DNA from: Bacillus sp. FJAT-27916
GTDB lineage: Bacteria; Bacillota; Bacilli; Bacillales; Pradoshiaceae
Length of the DNA: 64,000 nt
Reading direction: 5' to 3'
Assembly (NCBI RefSeq): GCF_001183965.1
Contig: NZ_LFZV01000001.1
Span: forward strand, 293,935 to 357,934
In this document: one piece after another, positions 17,150-25,767 of the stretch
How the letters are laid out: the number at the start of each line of letters is the position of its first letter
Position numbering within the stretch: position 1 is the stretch's first letter
The notes under the pieces: generated by a model
Database searches by the model: none
Told to the model about the DNA's origin: nothing
The model's input: the letters and a program-made list of their open reading frames with translations, nothing else
Made by a program: the position numbers and the translations under genes

Positions 17150-18343
17150 TTGTGGGAAACTTGGGTGATTGAATTACTTAAGGGAATTGGGTTGTTGTTT
17201 CTGAATCCGGTTCTGTATATTGGGTTGATAGTTACATATATGCTTGGCTCCAAGCGAGTTAAGCAGGAGCGCAAGCTGTTTCATATCCGGGTAGAGGATC
17301 CCATGATTGAGATGAAGGAGTACATCGTCCCAAGCCTGTTAACGGGATTTGTGTTGTCTGTCATGACGGGATTGCTTGGATTGAATGTACCATTTGAGTT
17401 TGTGCTGCTGGCAGGTTCTTTGAGTGTAATATTTAGTATATTCTTATTTGTCCGTCTGTTATCGCCGGTTTATACGGTTGGTTTGTCCTTTTTGATTATT
17501 TTCGGGCTTGGCATATATGGGTTTAATGGAATTTGGGATGAGGGCTATTTTGCCTTTGATCAAGCCATTTACCCATCCATTGCTGTTCTGGTCGGCCTAT
17601 TGCTGCTGGCAGAAGGCTGGCTGATTCGCAAGAGAGGGGCTCTGCATGCGTCGCCTCTGTATGAGAAGGGAAAAAGGGGGATGCTTGTTGGGGCACAGAA
17701 GTCCAAACGGATTTGGCTTGTGCCAGTGCTTCTTTTTATCCCGAACGGTTTACTTGATGTACCAGGTGATTTCTGGCCTGTATTCTCCTTTGGTGAGACT
17801 GAGTGGGCGCCGCTTGTTGTTCCGTTCTTTATCGGTTTTTCCTTTAAAGCAAAGAGTACGCTGCTCGCCAATATTGTGCAGCCATTAGGAAGAAGCATGA
17901 CAGTTCTTGGGCTGATTGTTCTGGCCATAAGTGCGGCTGGCTATTGGATTCCTTATGTAAGTCTCGCTGCGGTGGCGGCTGCAATCATTGGACATACGAT
18001 TATCTTCTCTGTTTATAAGAGCAGGGAGGAGAATCGTTCCTCCTTCTTTACCTCTTCCAAAAATGGGCTGATGATTCTTGGAATATTGCCTGAATCACCG
18101 GCTGAGCGGATGGGGCTTCGTCCGGGGGAGCTTCTGACGAAGGTGAATGGACGGATGGTTTATTCGAGGACAGAGCTTTATGAAGCCCTGCAATCGAATC
18201 GTGCACATTGCAAGCTTGAGATTTATGATATTAATGACCAAATACGACTTGTACAAAATGCTCTGTATGAGGGTGATCACCATGAGCTGGGAATTCTGGC
18301 CGTGGAGAGTCGAAAGCTCCTTCCAATGGAAGGTGTACAATAA
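17150..18343 (+). CDS. minJ: Cell division topological determinant MinJ (PDZ membrane protein)
   Basis: Polytopic membrane protein; in B. subtilis MinJ links DivIVA to MinD and positions the Min system at poles and septa. It has 397 residues. Several TM helices lie between residues 10 and 290, and a C-terminal PDZ domain (about 300-375) contains GLMILGILPESPAERMGLRP. The N-terminus (WETWVIELLKGIGLLFLNP) resembles B. subtilis MinJ. The best start is TTG 17150, behind AAGGGTTGGTG. Position next to ctpB supports the assignment. Confidence 0.88.
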   Translation: MWETWVIELLKGIGLLFLNPVLYIGLIVTYMLGSKRVKQERKLFHIRVEDPMIEMKEYIVPSLLTGFVLSVMTGLLGLNVPFEFVLLAGSLSVIFSIFLFVRLLSPVYTVGLSFLIIFGLGIYGFNGIWDEGYFAFDQAIYPSIAVLVGLLLLAEGWLIRKRGALHASPLYEKGKRGMLVGAQKSKRIWLVPVLLFIPNGLLDVPGDFWPVFSFGETEWAPLVVPFFIGFSFKAKSTLLANIVQPLGRSMTVLGLIVLAISAAGYWIPYVSLAAVAAAIIGHTIIFSVYKSREENRSSFFTSSKNGLMILGILPESPAERMGLRPGELLTKVNGRMVYSRTELYEALQSNRAHCKLEIYDINDQIRLVQNALYEGDHHELGILAVESRKLLPMEGVQ

Positions 18344-18346
18344 TGA

Positions 18347-18386
18347 TAAAAAGGATGCAGCCAAGATGATGGCTGCATCCTTTTTT
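18347..18386. terminator. Bidirectional terminator between minJ and the TVP38 gene
   Basis: AAAAAGGATGCAGCCA pairs with TGGCTGCATCCTTTTT around a 6-nt loop. T-runs on both strands serve the converging genes. Confidence 0.92.
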
Positions 18387-18981
18387 AAAATAATCTTTGT
18401 AGAAATTGTATAATAGCAGCAATTCCCATGCTATAGACCGCAATGGAAAGAGGTTTCCCGAGAAGGATGATTGCGATGAACCTCCCTAGCCTCATCTTCG
18501 TCAAACCAGCCATATAACAGAGCACATCATCCGGGAAGCCGGGAAAGAAGATGGCGCTTGCGAAGAAACGCTCGAAACGCCTGCCTTTATTGATCCATTG
18601 GCTGTACTTATTATAGTTCTTCTCTTTAATGATATTTTTCACAAAATCACTGCCGTACTTCCTTGAAAGGATGAAGACGAGAATGGAGCCAAGGCAGATA
18701 CTGAAATAATTGTACAGAAATCCCCTCCAAGCTCCGAAGATAACGACTCCGGCAACCGTGCTGATTCCGCCTGGCAAAAATGGAAAGACAACTTGAACAA
18801 TTTGAATGAGCATGAAAACTAGCGGAGCAAACGGACCATAGCCATCAATGTAGTGCTGAAAGCTCACTGTAGAAGAAAAAATTCCCCGATGATATAAAAC
18901 AGCGATAAAGATGCCAATAGCCAGGAAGCCTATGAAAGTGACGGAATTAACAAGGTACATAACCCATTTATTCTTATCCAT
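18385..18981 (-). CDS. TVP38/TMEM64 family (DedA-related) membrane protein
   Basis: 198-residue polytopic protein of the VTT/SNARE-associated superfamily, whose members are linked to lipid scrambling or undecaprenyl phosphate recycling. Hydrophobic helices occur near residues 10-30, 50-75, 75-105, 135-155 and 165-195. Typical features are FLPGGISTVAGVVIFGAWRG and FFPGFPDDVLCYMAGLT. ATG 18981 is preceded by GAGGGCAGAACA. It lies downstream of the acyltransferase and glycosyltransferase genes on the same strand (26-bp gap), so it is probably the third gene of a membrane-lipid operon. Confidence 0.85.
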   Translation of the reverse strand: MDKNKWVMYLVNSVTFIGFLAIGIFIAVLYHRGIFSSTVSFQHYIDGYGPFAPLVFMLIQIVQVVFPFLPGGISTVAGVVIFGAWRGFLYNYFSICLGSILVFILSRKYGSDFVKNIIKEKNYNKYSQWINKGRRFERFFASAIFFPGFPDDVLCYMAGLTKMRLGRFIAIILLGKPLSIAVYSMGIAAIIQFLQRLF

Positions 18982-19006
18982 TGTTCTGCCCTCTTATGAA
19001 GAAATT

Positions 19007-19624
19007 TTATGAACGGCTCTCCATGACTTCAACTGTCCTTTGCTTAATGGGATCAAGCTCCTTGCTCAATACAGGAATCGGCTCGTGAAAGTGCACGCTG
19101 ATTTGATTGAATGGGAGTGGAACCATGTACTTATCCCAGCGCCTTGTCAGTCGGATTTTTCTCTTTACCTCAATGGAGACGGGGACGATGCGTCGTTTGG
19201 AAACACGGGCAAGGATATAGGAAAAATCCTTTGGCACATGATAGGGACCAAGCGGGCCGTCAAATGCCAAAGCGAGATGACCTCCATCAGCTCCATTGAT
19301 TTTTTTGCGTATTTTAAAAAGAAAGCCTCCCCCAACAGATTCATCGGGAACTCGGAGCGGGGTATATCCGAAATATTCACAGAGATTGGCGATATAGTCG
19401 CCTCTTCTATTGCTTGTTGTAATCACAAAGATATTTGTTCCTTTCAGCGCAGGAATGATGCAATAGCTGTCCCCATGCCAAAATCCTAGAACAAACCTTT
19501 CTTCTTCGCAGGTAATCATGGACTTCCCTGTATAGCGGACCTGGCTTGTTCGGTATACAAGGTCAATATAGTTGGTGGCCAGCCAGTGAAATAATTTATC
19601 TCCATAACACTTAAACTCAATCAT
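19007..19624 (-). CDS. Lysophospholipid acyltransferase-like protein (DUF374 family)
   Basis: 205 residues, no clear TM. The acyltransferase-type motif is LGFWHGD with the catalytic His-x-Asp, followed by ITTSNRRGDYIANLCEYFGY and LAFDGPLGPYHVPKD, the DUF374 signature. These proteins resemble glycerolipid and lipid A acyltransferases; the acceptor here is unknown. The gene overlaps the upstream fusion gene by 8 bp, implying coupled translation and a shared pathway with a glycosyltransferase, plausibly glycolipid assembly. Confidence 0.82.
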   Translation of the reverse strand: MIEFKCYGDKLFHWLATNYIDLVYRTSQVRYTGKSMITCEEERFVLGFWHGDSYCIIPALKGTNIFVITTSNRRGDYIANLCEYFGYTPLRVPDESVGGGFLFKIRKKINGADGGHLALAFDGPLGPYHVPKDFSYILARVSKRRIVPVSIEVKRKIRLTRRWDKYMVPLPFNQISVHFHEPIPVLSKELDPIKQRTVEVMESRS

Positions 19625-21887
19625 TTGAAATCACGTCCCTTGATGATTCTTCTTGTACGACAGCAGTATGCCTCATCTCATAATCCTTTTGTGCCTCATG
19701 ATAGGCAGAGACGGCCTCCTTCGCCATATTGGGAATGGAATATCGTTTGGCAAAATGATAGGCTCGTGAGGACATTTCCTCTCGCTCTTTTGGATGCTCC
19801 ATTAGATAGATCACTTTCTTTGCCCATTCCTCTATTCTCTCGATGGTTTTGTAGCCATTCTCCCCATTGACCACGACATCATCAATGCCGCTTGAGGCGA
19901 CTGCGACAACTGGACAATGACCGGCCATAGCCTCCAGAATGACCATCCCCTGTGTTTCTGATTTTGAGCTGAAGAGGAAGAGGTCAGAGGCTTGATAGTA
20001 CTGATTGACTTCCTCAGGGGCCACTGAGCCGATGAGCACCACGTTTTCCTCTAGGCCATCCTCTTGAATTCGCTGCTTTAGATGCTCCTTTTCAGGGCCG
20101 TCTCCAACGATGATACAGCTGAAAGGTACATCGGTATGGTGTTTAATATAGTGAATGGCATCAATTAGGAAGAAGATGTTCTTCTCCTGGGCAAGCCTCG
20201 ATACGGAGCAGAGCAATAGCTCTCCTTCCTGTACGAAGGATTGTCGCAGGCTCATCACGCTGTCAACAGTGCTGTGCTGATAGTCATCAAAATCAATGGC
20301 TGTTGGCAAGACGGCGATATGGCGGCTTACACCAATATTGGACAAATATTCTTTTGCTGTCGTGGTCGGCGCCACGATGGCATTGCAGTTTTGCGCGAAA
20401 TGCTTCACCATTTTATGCGAAAGTACATTTTTGAAATATAGTTTTAGGACCGGCAGGAAGCGGTAGTAGCTATCAAACCGTGTATGATAAGTGAAAACAA
20501 CTGGTATTTGATATTTCCTCGCCAATTGCATGCCCTTTTTCCCCATCCAGAACGGGTGATGCACATGAACGATATCAAATGGATGCGCCGCGAATGCTTC
20601 CTCGATCTTGGTCGAATAGATATTGACAATCGGGAAGTTGAACACCTTTGTTTTACGGTACCACATGAGCTCGCAGCGAATCGTATATGGGTCATCCTCC
20701 TGCTGATTTAGTCCAGGGTATTTTGGCGCAAAAATATACACCTCATGGCCTTGCTCTCTCAATCCCTTCGCCAGACGGTGGATGGAATTCGGTACGCCGC
20801 CGATGAAAGGCAAATAGGTATTGGTAAACATGGCAATCGTGAGCTTTTTGTTCCTTGGTCCCTGCTGATTGGGATGCGTGAAATCCCGGTAATAATTCAC
20901 CTCTTTCGTTGCTTGGATGTAAAGGACGATGGCTAAAAGTACGAGTATACTGACCATGATGGTGAAGTTTGTCCGATTTGTGTAGAAAAGTGAATGGATG
21001 AAGATCCAAACATTCTCCATGGTGTTCAGGATTGGGGAGCTCTGGCCCCCTTGCTTAACAATGCCGTATTGAACTTCCTCGCCGCTGACGGTGATTTTCA
21101 TATAATGATAGAAGCTATTCTTCTCCTTGGAGAGGAGCGGCCCGCCAGCCCCGCCGCTGACATAATAGCCCACCCCGTCTATTTCCCGTTCGTCATAGAT
21201 GGAAGGCCCTGAGGCAAATACGGCATCCACCTTATACTCGGCAAATATACTCGTTAAGAAATGCCGGAAGCTGTCGCTTTGTATGTATTGGTCCGTATCA
21301 TCTGATGAATCATGAATGACATACGGAGCTTTGTTGAGAAACACGAATATATGGCGGCAGCCAGAGGCTTGTTCCAGTTCCGTCTTAAGCCATTCCTTTT
21401 GCAGTTCCTCTGATGTTTGCCCGGTTGTATCCAGGAAAATAAAATACGATTCACCGAGCTGGTAGGAGAAATAAAAGGGACCGAATTGCCGGTAAAAGCG
21501 GAGGGCCCCGCGGTCTGTCATTTCGGTCTGTCCGAATCCGGTAATGGTCGGTACTTGAATCTTCTCAAAGCTTTTATTCAAGATCCGGTATTTATCCTCT
21601 GAACCGTCCAAAACCGCATTACCGGTTGAGATAACAAAGTTAATATCCGAATCCTCGTTGATGGTATTGACCATTCGTTTATCAAAAATATCAATAGAAT
21701 TCTTGATGTTACCGAGGACAGCGAATGTATATGAATCAGTGTCCTCCATTCTCCTTATCTCTTTAATGCTAGTAACATTAGCTGTATTTGCCTCAGGTTC
21801 AAAGGCATATAAATACCCTTTGTATCCAAGGACAAGTACTAATATTACTATATCGATATATAATAAAAACTTGACCTTTTTCCTCAT
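19617..21887 (-). CDS. Fusion of degenerate metallophosphoesterase domain and GT4 glycosyltransferase
   Basis: 756 residues from ATG 21887. TM at 8-25; an extracytoplasmic calcineurin-like domain (about 50-285); a second TM (about 310-330); then a cytoplasmic GT4 domain (about 350-720). The GT4 part shows the glycine-rich PFIGGVPNSIHRLAKGL, the nucleotide-sugar region SKSETQGMVILEAMA, and similarity to diacylglycerol glucosyltransferases. In the phosphoesterase part every metal site is replaced: GNIKN for GDxHx, STGNAV for GD, FGQTE for GNHE, and ASGPS for GHxH. It is therefore a pseudo-phosphatase, perhaps a binding or sensing domain. First gene of the lipid operon. Confidence 0.85.
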   Translation of the reverse strand: MRKKVKFLLYIDIVILVLVLGYKGYLYAFEPEANTANVTSIKEIRRMEDTDSYTFAVLGNIKNSIDIFDKRMVNTINEDSDINFVISTGNAVLDGSEDKYRILNKSFEKIQVPTITGFGQTEMTDRGALRFYRQFGPFYFSYQLGESYFIFLDTTGQTSEELQKEWLKTELEQASGCRHIFVFLNKAPYVIHDSSDDTDQYIQSDSFRHFLTSIFAEYKVDAVFASGPSIYDEREIDGVGYYVSGGAGGPLLSKEKNSFYHYMKITVSGEEVQYGIVKQGGQSSPILNTMENVWIFIHSLFYTNRTNFTIMVSILVLLAIVLYIQATKEVNYYRDFTHPNQQGPRNKKLTIAMFTNTYLPFIGGVPNSIHRLAKGLREQGHEVYIFAPKYPGLNQQEDDPYTIRCELMWYRKTKVFNFPIVNIYSTKIEEAFAAHPFDIVHVHHPFWMGKKGMQLARKYQIPVVFTYHTRFDSYYRFLPVLKLYFKNVLSHKMVKHFAQNCNAIVAPTTTAKEYLSNIGVSRHIAVLPTAIDFDDYQHSTVDSVMSLRQSFVQEGELLLCSVSRLAQEKNIFFLIDAIHYIKHHTDVPFSCIIVGDGPEKEHLKQRIQEDGLEENVVLIGSVAPEEVNQYYQASDLFLFSSKSETQGMVILEAMAGHCPVVAVASSGIDDVVVNGENGYKTIERIEEWAKKVIYLMEHPKEREEMSSRAYHFAKRYSIPNMAKEAVSAYHEAQKDYEMRHTAVVQEESSRDVISND

Positions 21888-22262
21888 ATCCTTCAGCCCT
21901 TTGTATGGATTCTTGCTGATAATAGTTTAGAAGTTTTTCTATATAAGAGAGACTATGATTTATACTCAATTCCCCGAAAGGAGCCTGATAAAACTATTCT
22001 TATATATTTTTGGGTCATATCAGATTTGTGGATTTAGGTATATCGGCCATTTTCGACTTGAAATGAAATCCAGGAATAAAGGCTTTGATGCGGCAGTTTC
22101 GACGATTGAGAGGATGATTGTAAGCGGATGTTTCAATAGGCAAAAAGGATTGTCAGCATCTGTGAAGAATATTTACAAATAGAATCTATCTGAAGTGAGC
22201 ACAGATGAACAGGATTACCCGCTGCCAGGTTGGTAGACTGAGCAATGAGAGGAGGAGCTCAT
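21888..22262. other. Intergenic region between divergent lipid operon and AraC gene
   Basis: 375 bp. Short open frames here lack Shine-Dalgarno sites and resemble nothing I recognise. It must hold the promoters of both divergent units, but I cannot define a confident -35/-10 pair. Confidence 0.5.
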
Positions 22263-23117
22263 ATGGAGGGCCTGCAACGAATGATTGATGGCATTCATTA
22301 TATCGAGAATCATCTGACAGATGAGCTGCGGATAGAGGAGATTGCGGCTGCTGCTTGTATGTCGAAATTCCACTTCCAGCGGCTGTTCAGCATGCTGACA
22401 GGCTATACAGTCAGTGAGTATATCCGCAATCGGCGGCTCACCGTTGCTGCACAGGAGCTTATTCATACAAAGGCAAAGGTCATTGATGTGGCAATGAAGT
22501 ATGGCTATGACAGTCCAGAGTCATTCACAAAAGCCTTTCAGCGCATCCATGGTATCACGCCGTCAGCAGTCAGGAAAGACAGCCGATTCTTAAAGGCTTA
22601 TCCAAGACTCTCCTTTCAAATTCAGATAAAGGGTGATGTGGAAATGGAGTACAGGATGGAGGAAAGAGCGGCCTTTACGGTCGTAGGAAAGAGCATTCGG
22701 ACATCGGCAGAGGGAGGTCAGAACCATCAGGATATTGCAGCCTTTTGGATTGAGGCGAATAGGAATGGATTGGCCGCAGAGCTTGCGATGCATTCGGGTC
22801 CGCTTGGTCTTTTAGGTATCTGCCTTGATTTCGATCAGCTGCAAGAGAATTTATCTTATATGATTGCTGCTGAGAAGCGGGATACACCTATTCCTGCGGG
22901 ATGGGAGGAGCGGGTGATTCCAGCGGCAGTCTGGGCTATCTTTCCGGTGAAGGGTGCTATGCCAAAGGGATGGGAGCGCATTTTCTCTGAATGGTTCCCG
23001 TCTACTGGCTATGAGCATGCAGGAGGGCCGGAGATGGAAGTGTATATGTGCGATGGAGATCCTTCCTCGGATGATTATTATAGTGAAATTTGGATACCGG
23101 TTAAGAAGGATAAATAA
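22263..23117 (+). CDS. AraC family regulator with GyrI-like effector-binding domain
   Basis: 284 residues. The N-terminal AraC DNA-binding domain (about 1-105) has two HTHs (RIEEIAAAACMSKFHFQRLF; VIDVAMKYGYDSPESFTKAF). The C-terminal half (about 125-280) is a GyrI/AraC effector-binding domain (ERAAFTVVGKSIRT ... YEHAGGPEMEVY), which often binds hydrophobic or cationic drugs. ATG 22263 is chosen because GAGGAGGAG lies just before it; the ATG at 22245 lies upstream of that SD. Target genes are not evident. Confidence 0.88.
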   Translation: MEGLQRMIDGIHYIENHLTDELRIEEIAAAACMSKFHFQRLFSMLTGYTVSEYIRNRRLTVAAQELIHTKAKVIDVAMKYGYDSPESFTKAFQRIHGITPSAVRKDSRFLKAYPRLSFQIQIKGDVEMEYRMEERAAFTVVGKSIRTSAEGGQNHQDIAAFWIEANRNGLAAELAMHSGPLGLLGICLDFDQLQENLSYMIAAEKRDTPIPAGWEERVIPAAVWAIFPVKGAMPKGWERIFSEWFPSTGYEHAGGPEMEVYMCDGDPSSDDYYSEIWIPVKKDK

Positions 23118-23121
23118 TAAA

Positions 23122-23158
23122 AAGGTTCGAAGTCCACAAAGACTTCGAACCTTCCGTT
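23122..23158. terminator. Terminator between AraC and CorC genes
   Basis: AAGGTTCGAAGTC pairs perfectly with GACTTCGAACCTT across a 6-nt loop, with AAAAA on the left and a CCGTTTGTT tail on the right, so it can act on both convergent genes. Confidence 0.85.
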
Positions 23159-23164
23159 TGTTCA

Positions 23165-24214
23165 TTAATCACTGCTGGAAGACTCTTCGCGAATCTCGCC
23201 AACGATGTTTTCTAATATATCCTCCATTGTCACGAGACCGGTAATCTGTCCTGTCTCGTTAGTCACGATAATCATATGCATCCGGTTCTTTTGCATCTCC
23301 AATAGCACGCTCTTGATTGATGCAGTTTCTGGAAATGACGGAATCTCATGAATGAAATGTGTGACAGCTTGATTGCGTCCGGCTGCGATATTGGTGAGCA
23401 TTTCCTTCGTATTAATGAAGCCAATGATATGGTCTGAACCTGCAGCCTCCATCACTGGGTACCGGGTATATTCCTGTTGATTAAGGACAGTGATGATATC
23501 ATCCACAGTCATCTGTTTCGTCAGGTAGACCATTTCCGATTTTGGTATCATGATATCCTTTAATACACGGTCCTCGAATGAGAAGATATTTTGAAGGTAC
23601 GAGAGCTCGGTTTCGTTGATCTCACCGCCCTTATAGCTTTGGGTGACAATCAGCTGAAGCTCTTCCTCTGAATAGACCGTCTCATGACCAGCAGGCTTCA
23701 CGCCAAACCATCTGAGGAATACACGTGATGAGCCGTTTAAGAACCGAATAATCGGATTGGTGATTTTTCCAAACCAATAAAGCGGAGCAACGAGCATTAA
23801 GGTGACTCGTTCAGAATATTGAATGGCGAGTGTCTTCGGTGCCAATTCGCCAAAGACAACATGCAAGAATGTGACAATCGCCAGGGCAATCGCATAGGAA
23901 AGCACAGTTGCTAATGCATCTGCAACCTCAAATCTCTCGAAGACCGGGTGGAGCAATTTCTCAACGGTCGGTTCTCCTAATGCTCCGAGTACCAATGCTG
24001 TAATCGTAATCCCAAGCTGGCAGGCAGATAAATAGTAATCTAGGTTTCCGGTCACCTTCTTTGCCAAGACCGCCTTTTTATTTCCCTCGGCAATCAGCTG
24101 GTCAATTCTCGACATCCGCACCTTCAAAATAGCAAATTCTGCTCCGACGAAGAAAGCCGTCAATCCAATAAATACAACGACCAAAAATAAGTTTAAAGCA
24201 ATTAATCCGTCCAA
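23165..24214 (-). CDS. CorC/HlyC family transporter-like protein, short paralogue lacking the C-terminal domain
   Basis: 349 residues: an N-terminal DUF21/CNNM membrane domain (about 1-190), then a CBS pair (about 205-340). It stops after MEDILENIVGEIREESSSSD, so the CorC_HlyC transporter-associated domain present in the next gene is absent. Family members are implicated in Mg2+ or other cation efflux. The start is TTG 24214. GGAGG lies 28 nt upstream, but a 7-bp hairpin between them shortens the effective distance to about 9 nt. It shares long identical blocks with the upstream 432-residue gene, so the two arose by tandem duplication; they are co-oriented 56 bp apart. Confidence 0.88.
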   Translation of the reverse strand: MDGLIALNLFLVVVFIGLTAFFVGAEFAILKVRMSRIDQLIAEGNKKAVLAKKVTGNLDYYLSACQLGITITALVLGALGEPTVEKLLHPVFERFEVADALATVLSYAIALAIVTFLHVVFGELAPKTLAIQYSERVTLMLVAPLYWFGKITNPIIRFLNGSSRVFLRWFGVKPAGHETVYSEEELQLIVTQSYKGGEINETELSYLQNIFSFEDRVLKDIMIPKSEMVYLTKQMTVDDIITVLNQQEYTRYPVMEAAGSDHIIGFINTKEMLTNIAAGRNQAVTHFIHEIPSFPETASIKSVLLEMQKNRMHMIIVTNETGQITGLVTMEDILENIVGEIREESSSSD

Positions 24215-24219
24215 TTAGT

Positions 24220-24247
24220 TCCTTCTGTTTAAGAAGGATTCACCTCC
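24220..24247 (-). promoter_or_regulatory. SD-hairpin-TTG initiation region of the short CorC gene
   Basis: In mRNA sense: GGAGG, TGAA, stem TCCTTCT/AGAAGGA with a 5-nt loop, ACTAA, TTG. The 3' arm also contains AGAAGGA, which could act as an alternative SD, so the hairpin could either bring the strong SD close or mask the weak one. Confidence 0.55.
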
Positions 24248-24270
24248 AAATGAATTAAGATCGTATTCTA

Positions 24271-25569
24271 TTAAAGCTTCCGCAGGGTTACTTGTTTGAT
24301 AGAGTGGTTGTCCATTTTTTCAACCGACCACACGTATTCCCCATGTTTCACTTCATCACCTTCATGGACTTCTTCGATGCTTTGAAGATGAATCCAGCCA
24401 GCGATTGTATCCACATCATCACTTTCTTCAAATGTCAGTCCAAATCGATCTTCAATCTCGTCTAATAGGACGCGGCCGTTCATGAGATAGCGATGCTCTC
24501 CAATGGCCTGTATATCTGCTGTCTCTTCTTCGTCAAATTCATCCCGAATCTCTCCAACGATTTCCTCGAGCACATCCTCCAATGAAAGGATTCCTGAAGT
24601 ACCGCCATATTCATCAATGACAAGGACCATATGAACCTGTTCCCTTTGCATCGTCAAAAGAGCATCCTGAATCCGTGTTGTCTCAAGTACGAATGGTAAT
24701 TCCCGGACGAAATCCTCCGGCTTAGAATCCCGTTTCGCAACAATCTGAGTGAGCATCTTCTTGACGTTCAGGATTCCAACAACTTTATCTTTATCCCCGT
24801 CCTCAACAACAGGATAGCGGGTGTAATTATTCTCATCCAAAATAGAAATGATTGTGGGATAGTCCATGCCTTTATCAAGTGTAACCATCTCTGTACGCGG
24901 AACCATAATATCCTTTGCGACACGTTCATCAAAGGAGAAGATATTCTCCATATAGGAGAGTTCTGTCTTATCAATTTCCCCGCCCTGGAAGCTCTGGGCC
25001 ATGATTATCTTCAGCTCTTCCTCTGAATAGGCTTCATCATGTCCGGCAGGCTTTACCCCAAATAATCGCAGGAAAAGACGAGATGTTCCGTTCAATGCCC
25101 ATATGAAGGGGCTCATGATTTTCCCAAACCAGTAAAGAGGCGGGGAAAGAAGAAGGCTCATTCGTTCAGCATATTGAATGGCCAATGTCTTCGGCGCCAT
25201 TTCCCCAATGACAACATGGAGGAAGGTGACGAGTATAAAGGCAATTGCATAGGAGAGGGCAGAGGATAGAGCCTCTGAAACATTTAAGACATCAAATAAT
25301 GGGTACAATATTCTTTCAACAGCCGGCTTCCCAAGCGCACCAAGCCCAAGGGCGGTAACGGTGATGCCGAGCTGACAGGCAGACAGGTAATAATCGAGGT
25401 CGCTGGCCACTTTCTTGGCTGTAAGGGCTTTTTTATTTCCTTCAGCGATTAATTGGTCGATCCTAGACATGCGGAGTTTGACGACGGCAAATTCAGCCCC
25501 GACAAAAAAAGCGGTCATAATGAGTAAGATGATCAAAAGTATCAAATTTGTGAACGTAATTATATCCAA
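24271..25569 (-). CDS. CorC/HlyC family transporter-like protein, full length (DUF21-CBS-CBS-CorC_HlyC)
   Basis: 432 residues: DUF21/CNNM membrane domain (1-190), CBS pair (about 205-340; DIMVPRTEM and VIDEYGGTSGILSLED), and a CorC_HlyC domain (about 350-430). It is probably a cation-efflux or membrane-integrity factor of the YrkA/YhdP group. The TTG 25569 start repeats the unusual SD-hairpin-TTG layout. Upstream lies a roughly 165-nt structured leader with a terminator-like hairpin, suggesting RNA-level control, conceivably by a metal ion. First gene of a two-gene unit with its shorter paralogue. Confidence 0.9.
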   Translation of the reverse strand: MDIITFTNLILLIILLIMTAFFVGAEFAVVKLRMSRIDQLIAEGNKKALTAKKVASDLDYYLSACQLGITVTALGLGALGKPAVERILYPLFDVLNVSEALSSALSYAIAFILVTFLHVVIGEMAPKTLAIQYAERMSLLLSPPLYWFGKIMSPFIWALNGTSRLFLRLFGVKPAGHDEAYSEEELKIIMAQSFQGGEIDKTELSYMENIFSFDERVAKDIMVPRTEMVTLDKGMDYPTIISILDENNYTRYPVVEDGDKDKVVGILNVKKMLTQIVAKRDSKPEDFVRELPFVLETTRIQDALLTMQREQVHMVLVIDEYGGTSGILSLEDVLEEIVGEIRDEFDEEETADIQAIGEHRYLMNGRVLLDEIEDRFGLTFEESDDVDTIAGWIHLQSIEEVHEGDEVKHGEYVWSVEKMDNHSIKQVTLRKL

Positions 25570-25574
25570 TTACT

Positions 25575-25599
25575 TCCCTCAAATGAGGGATTCACCTCC
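25575..25599 (-). promoter_or_regulatory. SD-hairpin-TTG initiation region of the full-length CorC gene
   Basis: In mRNA sense: GGAGG, TGAA, stem TCCCTC/GAGGGA with loop ATTT, AGTAA, TTG. Stem sequence and length differ from the downstream paralogue, but the architecture and the residual spacing of about 9 nt are the same. Confidence 0.55.
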
Positions 25600-25767
25600 A
25601 GGTTTATATTCTGAATCTATTTAATAGTTTGAAAATATTTGGCAGTATGGTGCCAAAGTACGTAAAACCTTGCTGTAACTAAGGTTTGATGGCCGGTAAG
25701 GCCGAATGAATCATGAGGTATTACAAACACGTTCCCAACGCGGCCACCTCCCTTTAATTATTATTTT
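25600..25767 (-). ncRNA. Structured 5' leader of the CorC operon, candidate cis-regulatory RNA
   Basis: In mRNA sense the leader begins just after an extended -10 box (TGCTATACT, 25774-25782). GGTGGCCG can pair with CGGCCATC about 45 nt later, enclosing CGTTGGGAACG, which is itself a hairpin. Next comes AACCTT/AAGGTT, then TTTGGCA-6 nt-TGCCAAA followed by TATTTT, which resembles an intrinsic terminator about 75 nt before the start codon. I do not recognise it as a known riboswitch class; it lacks the M-box and yybP-ykoY consensus. The remaining gap to 26088 holds the divergent promoter of the CMD gene, which I could not define. Confidence 0.55.

Noticed and set aside
25600-25767. M-box or yybP-ykoY riboswitch upstream of the CorC operon
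   Set aside because: The conserved sequences of these classes are not present; only structure and gene context are suggestive.
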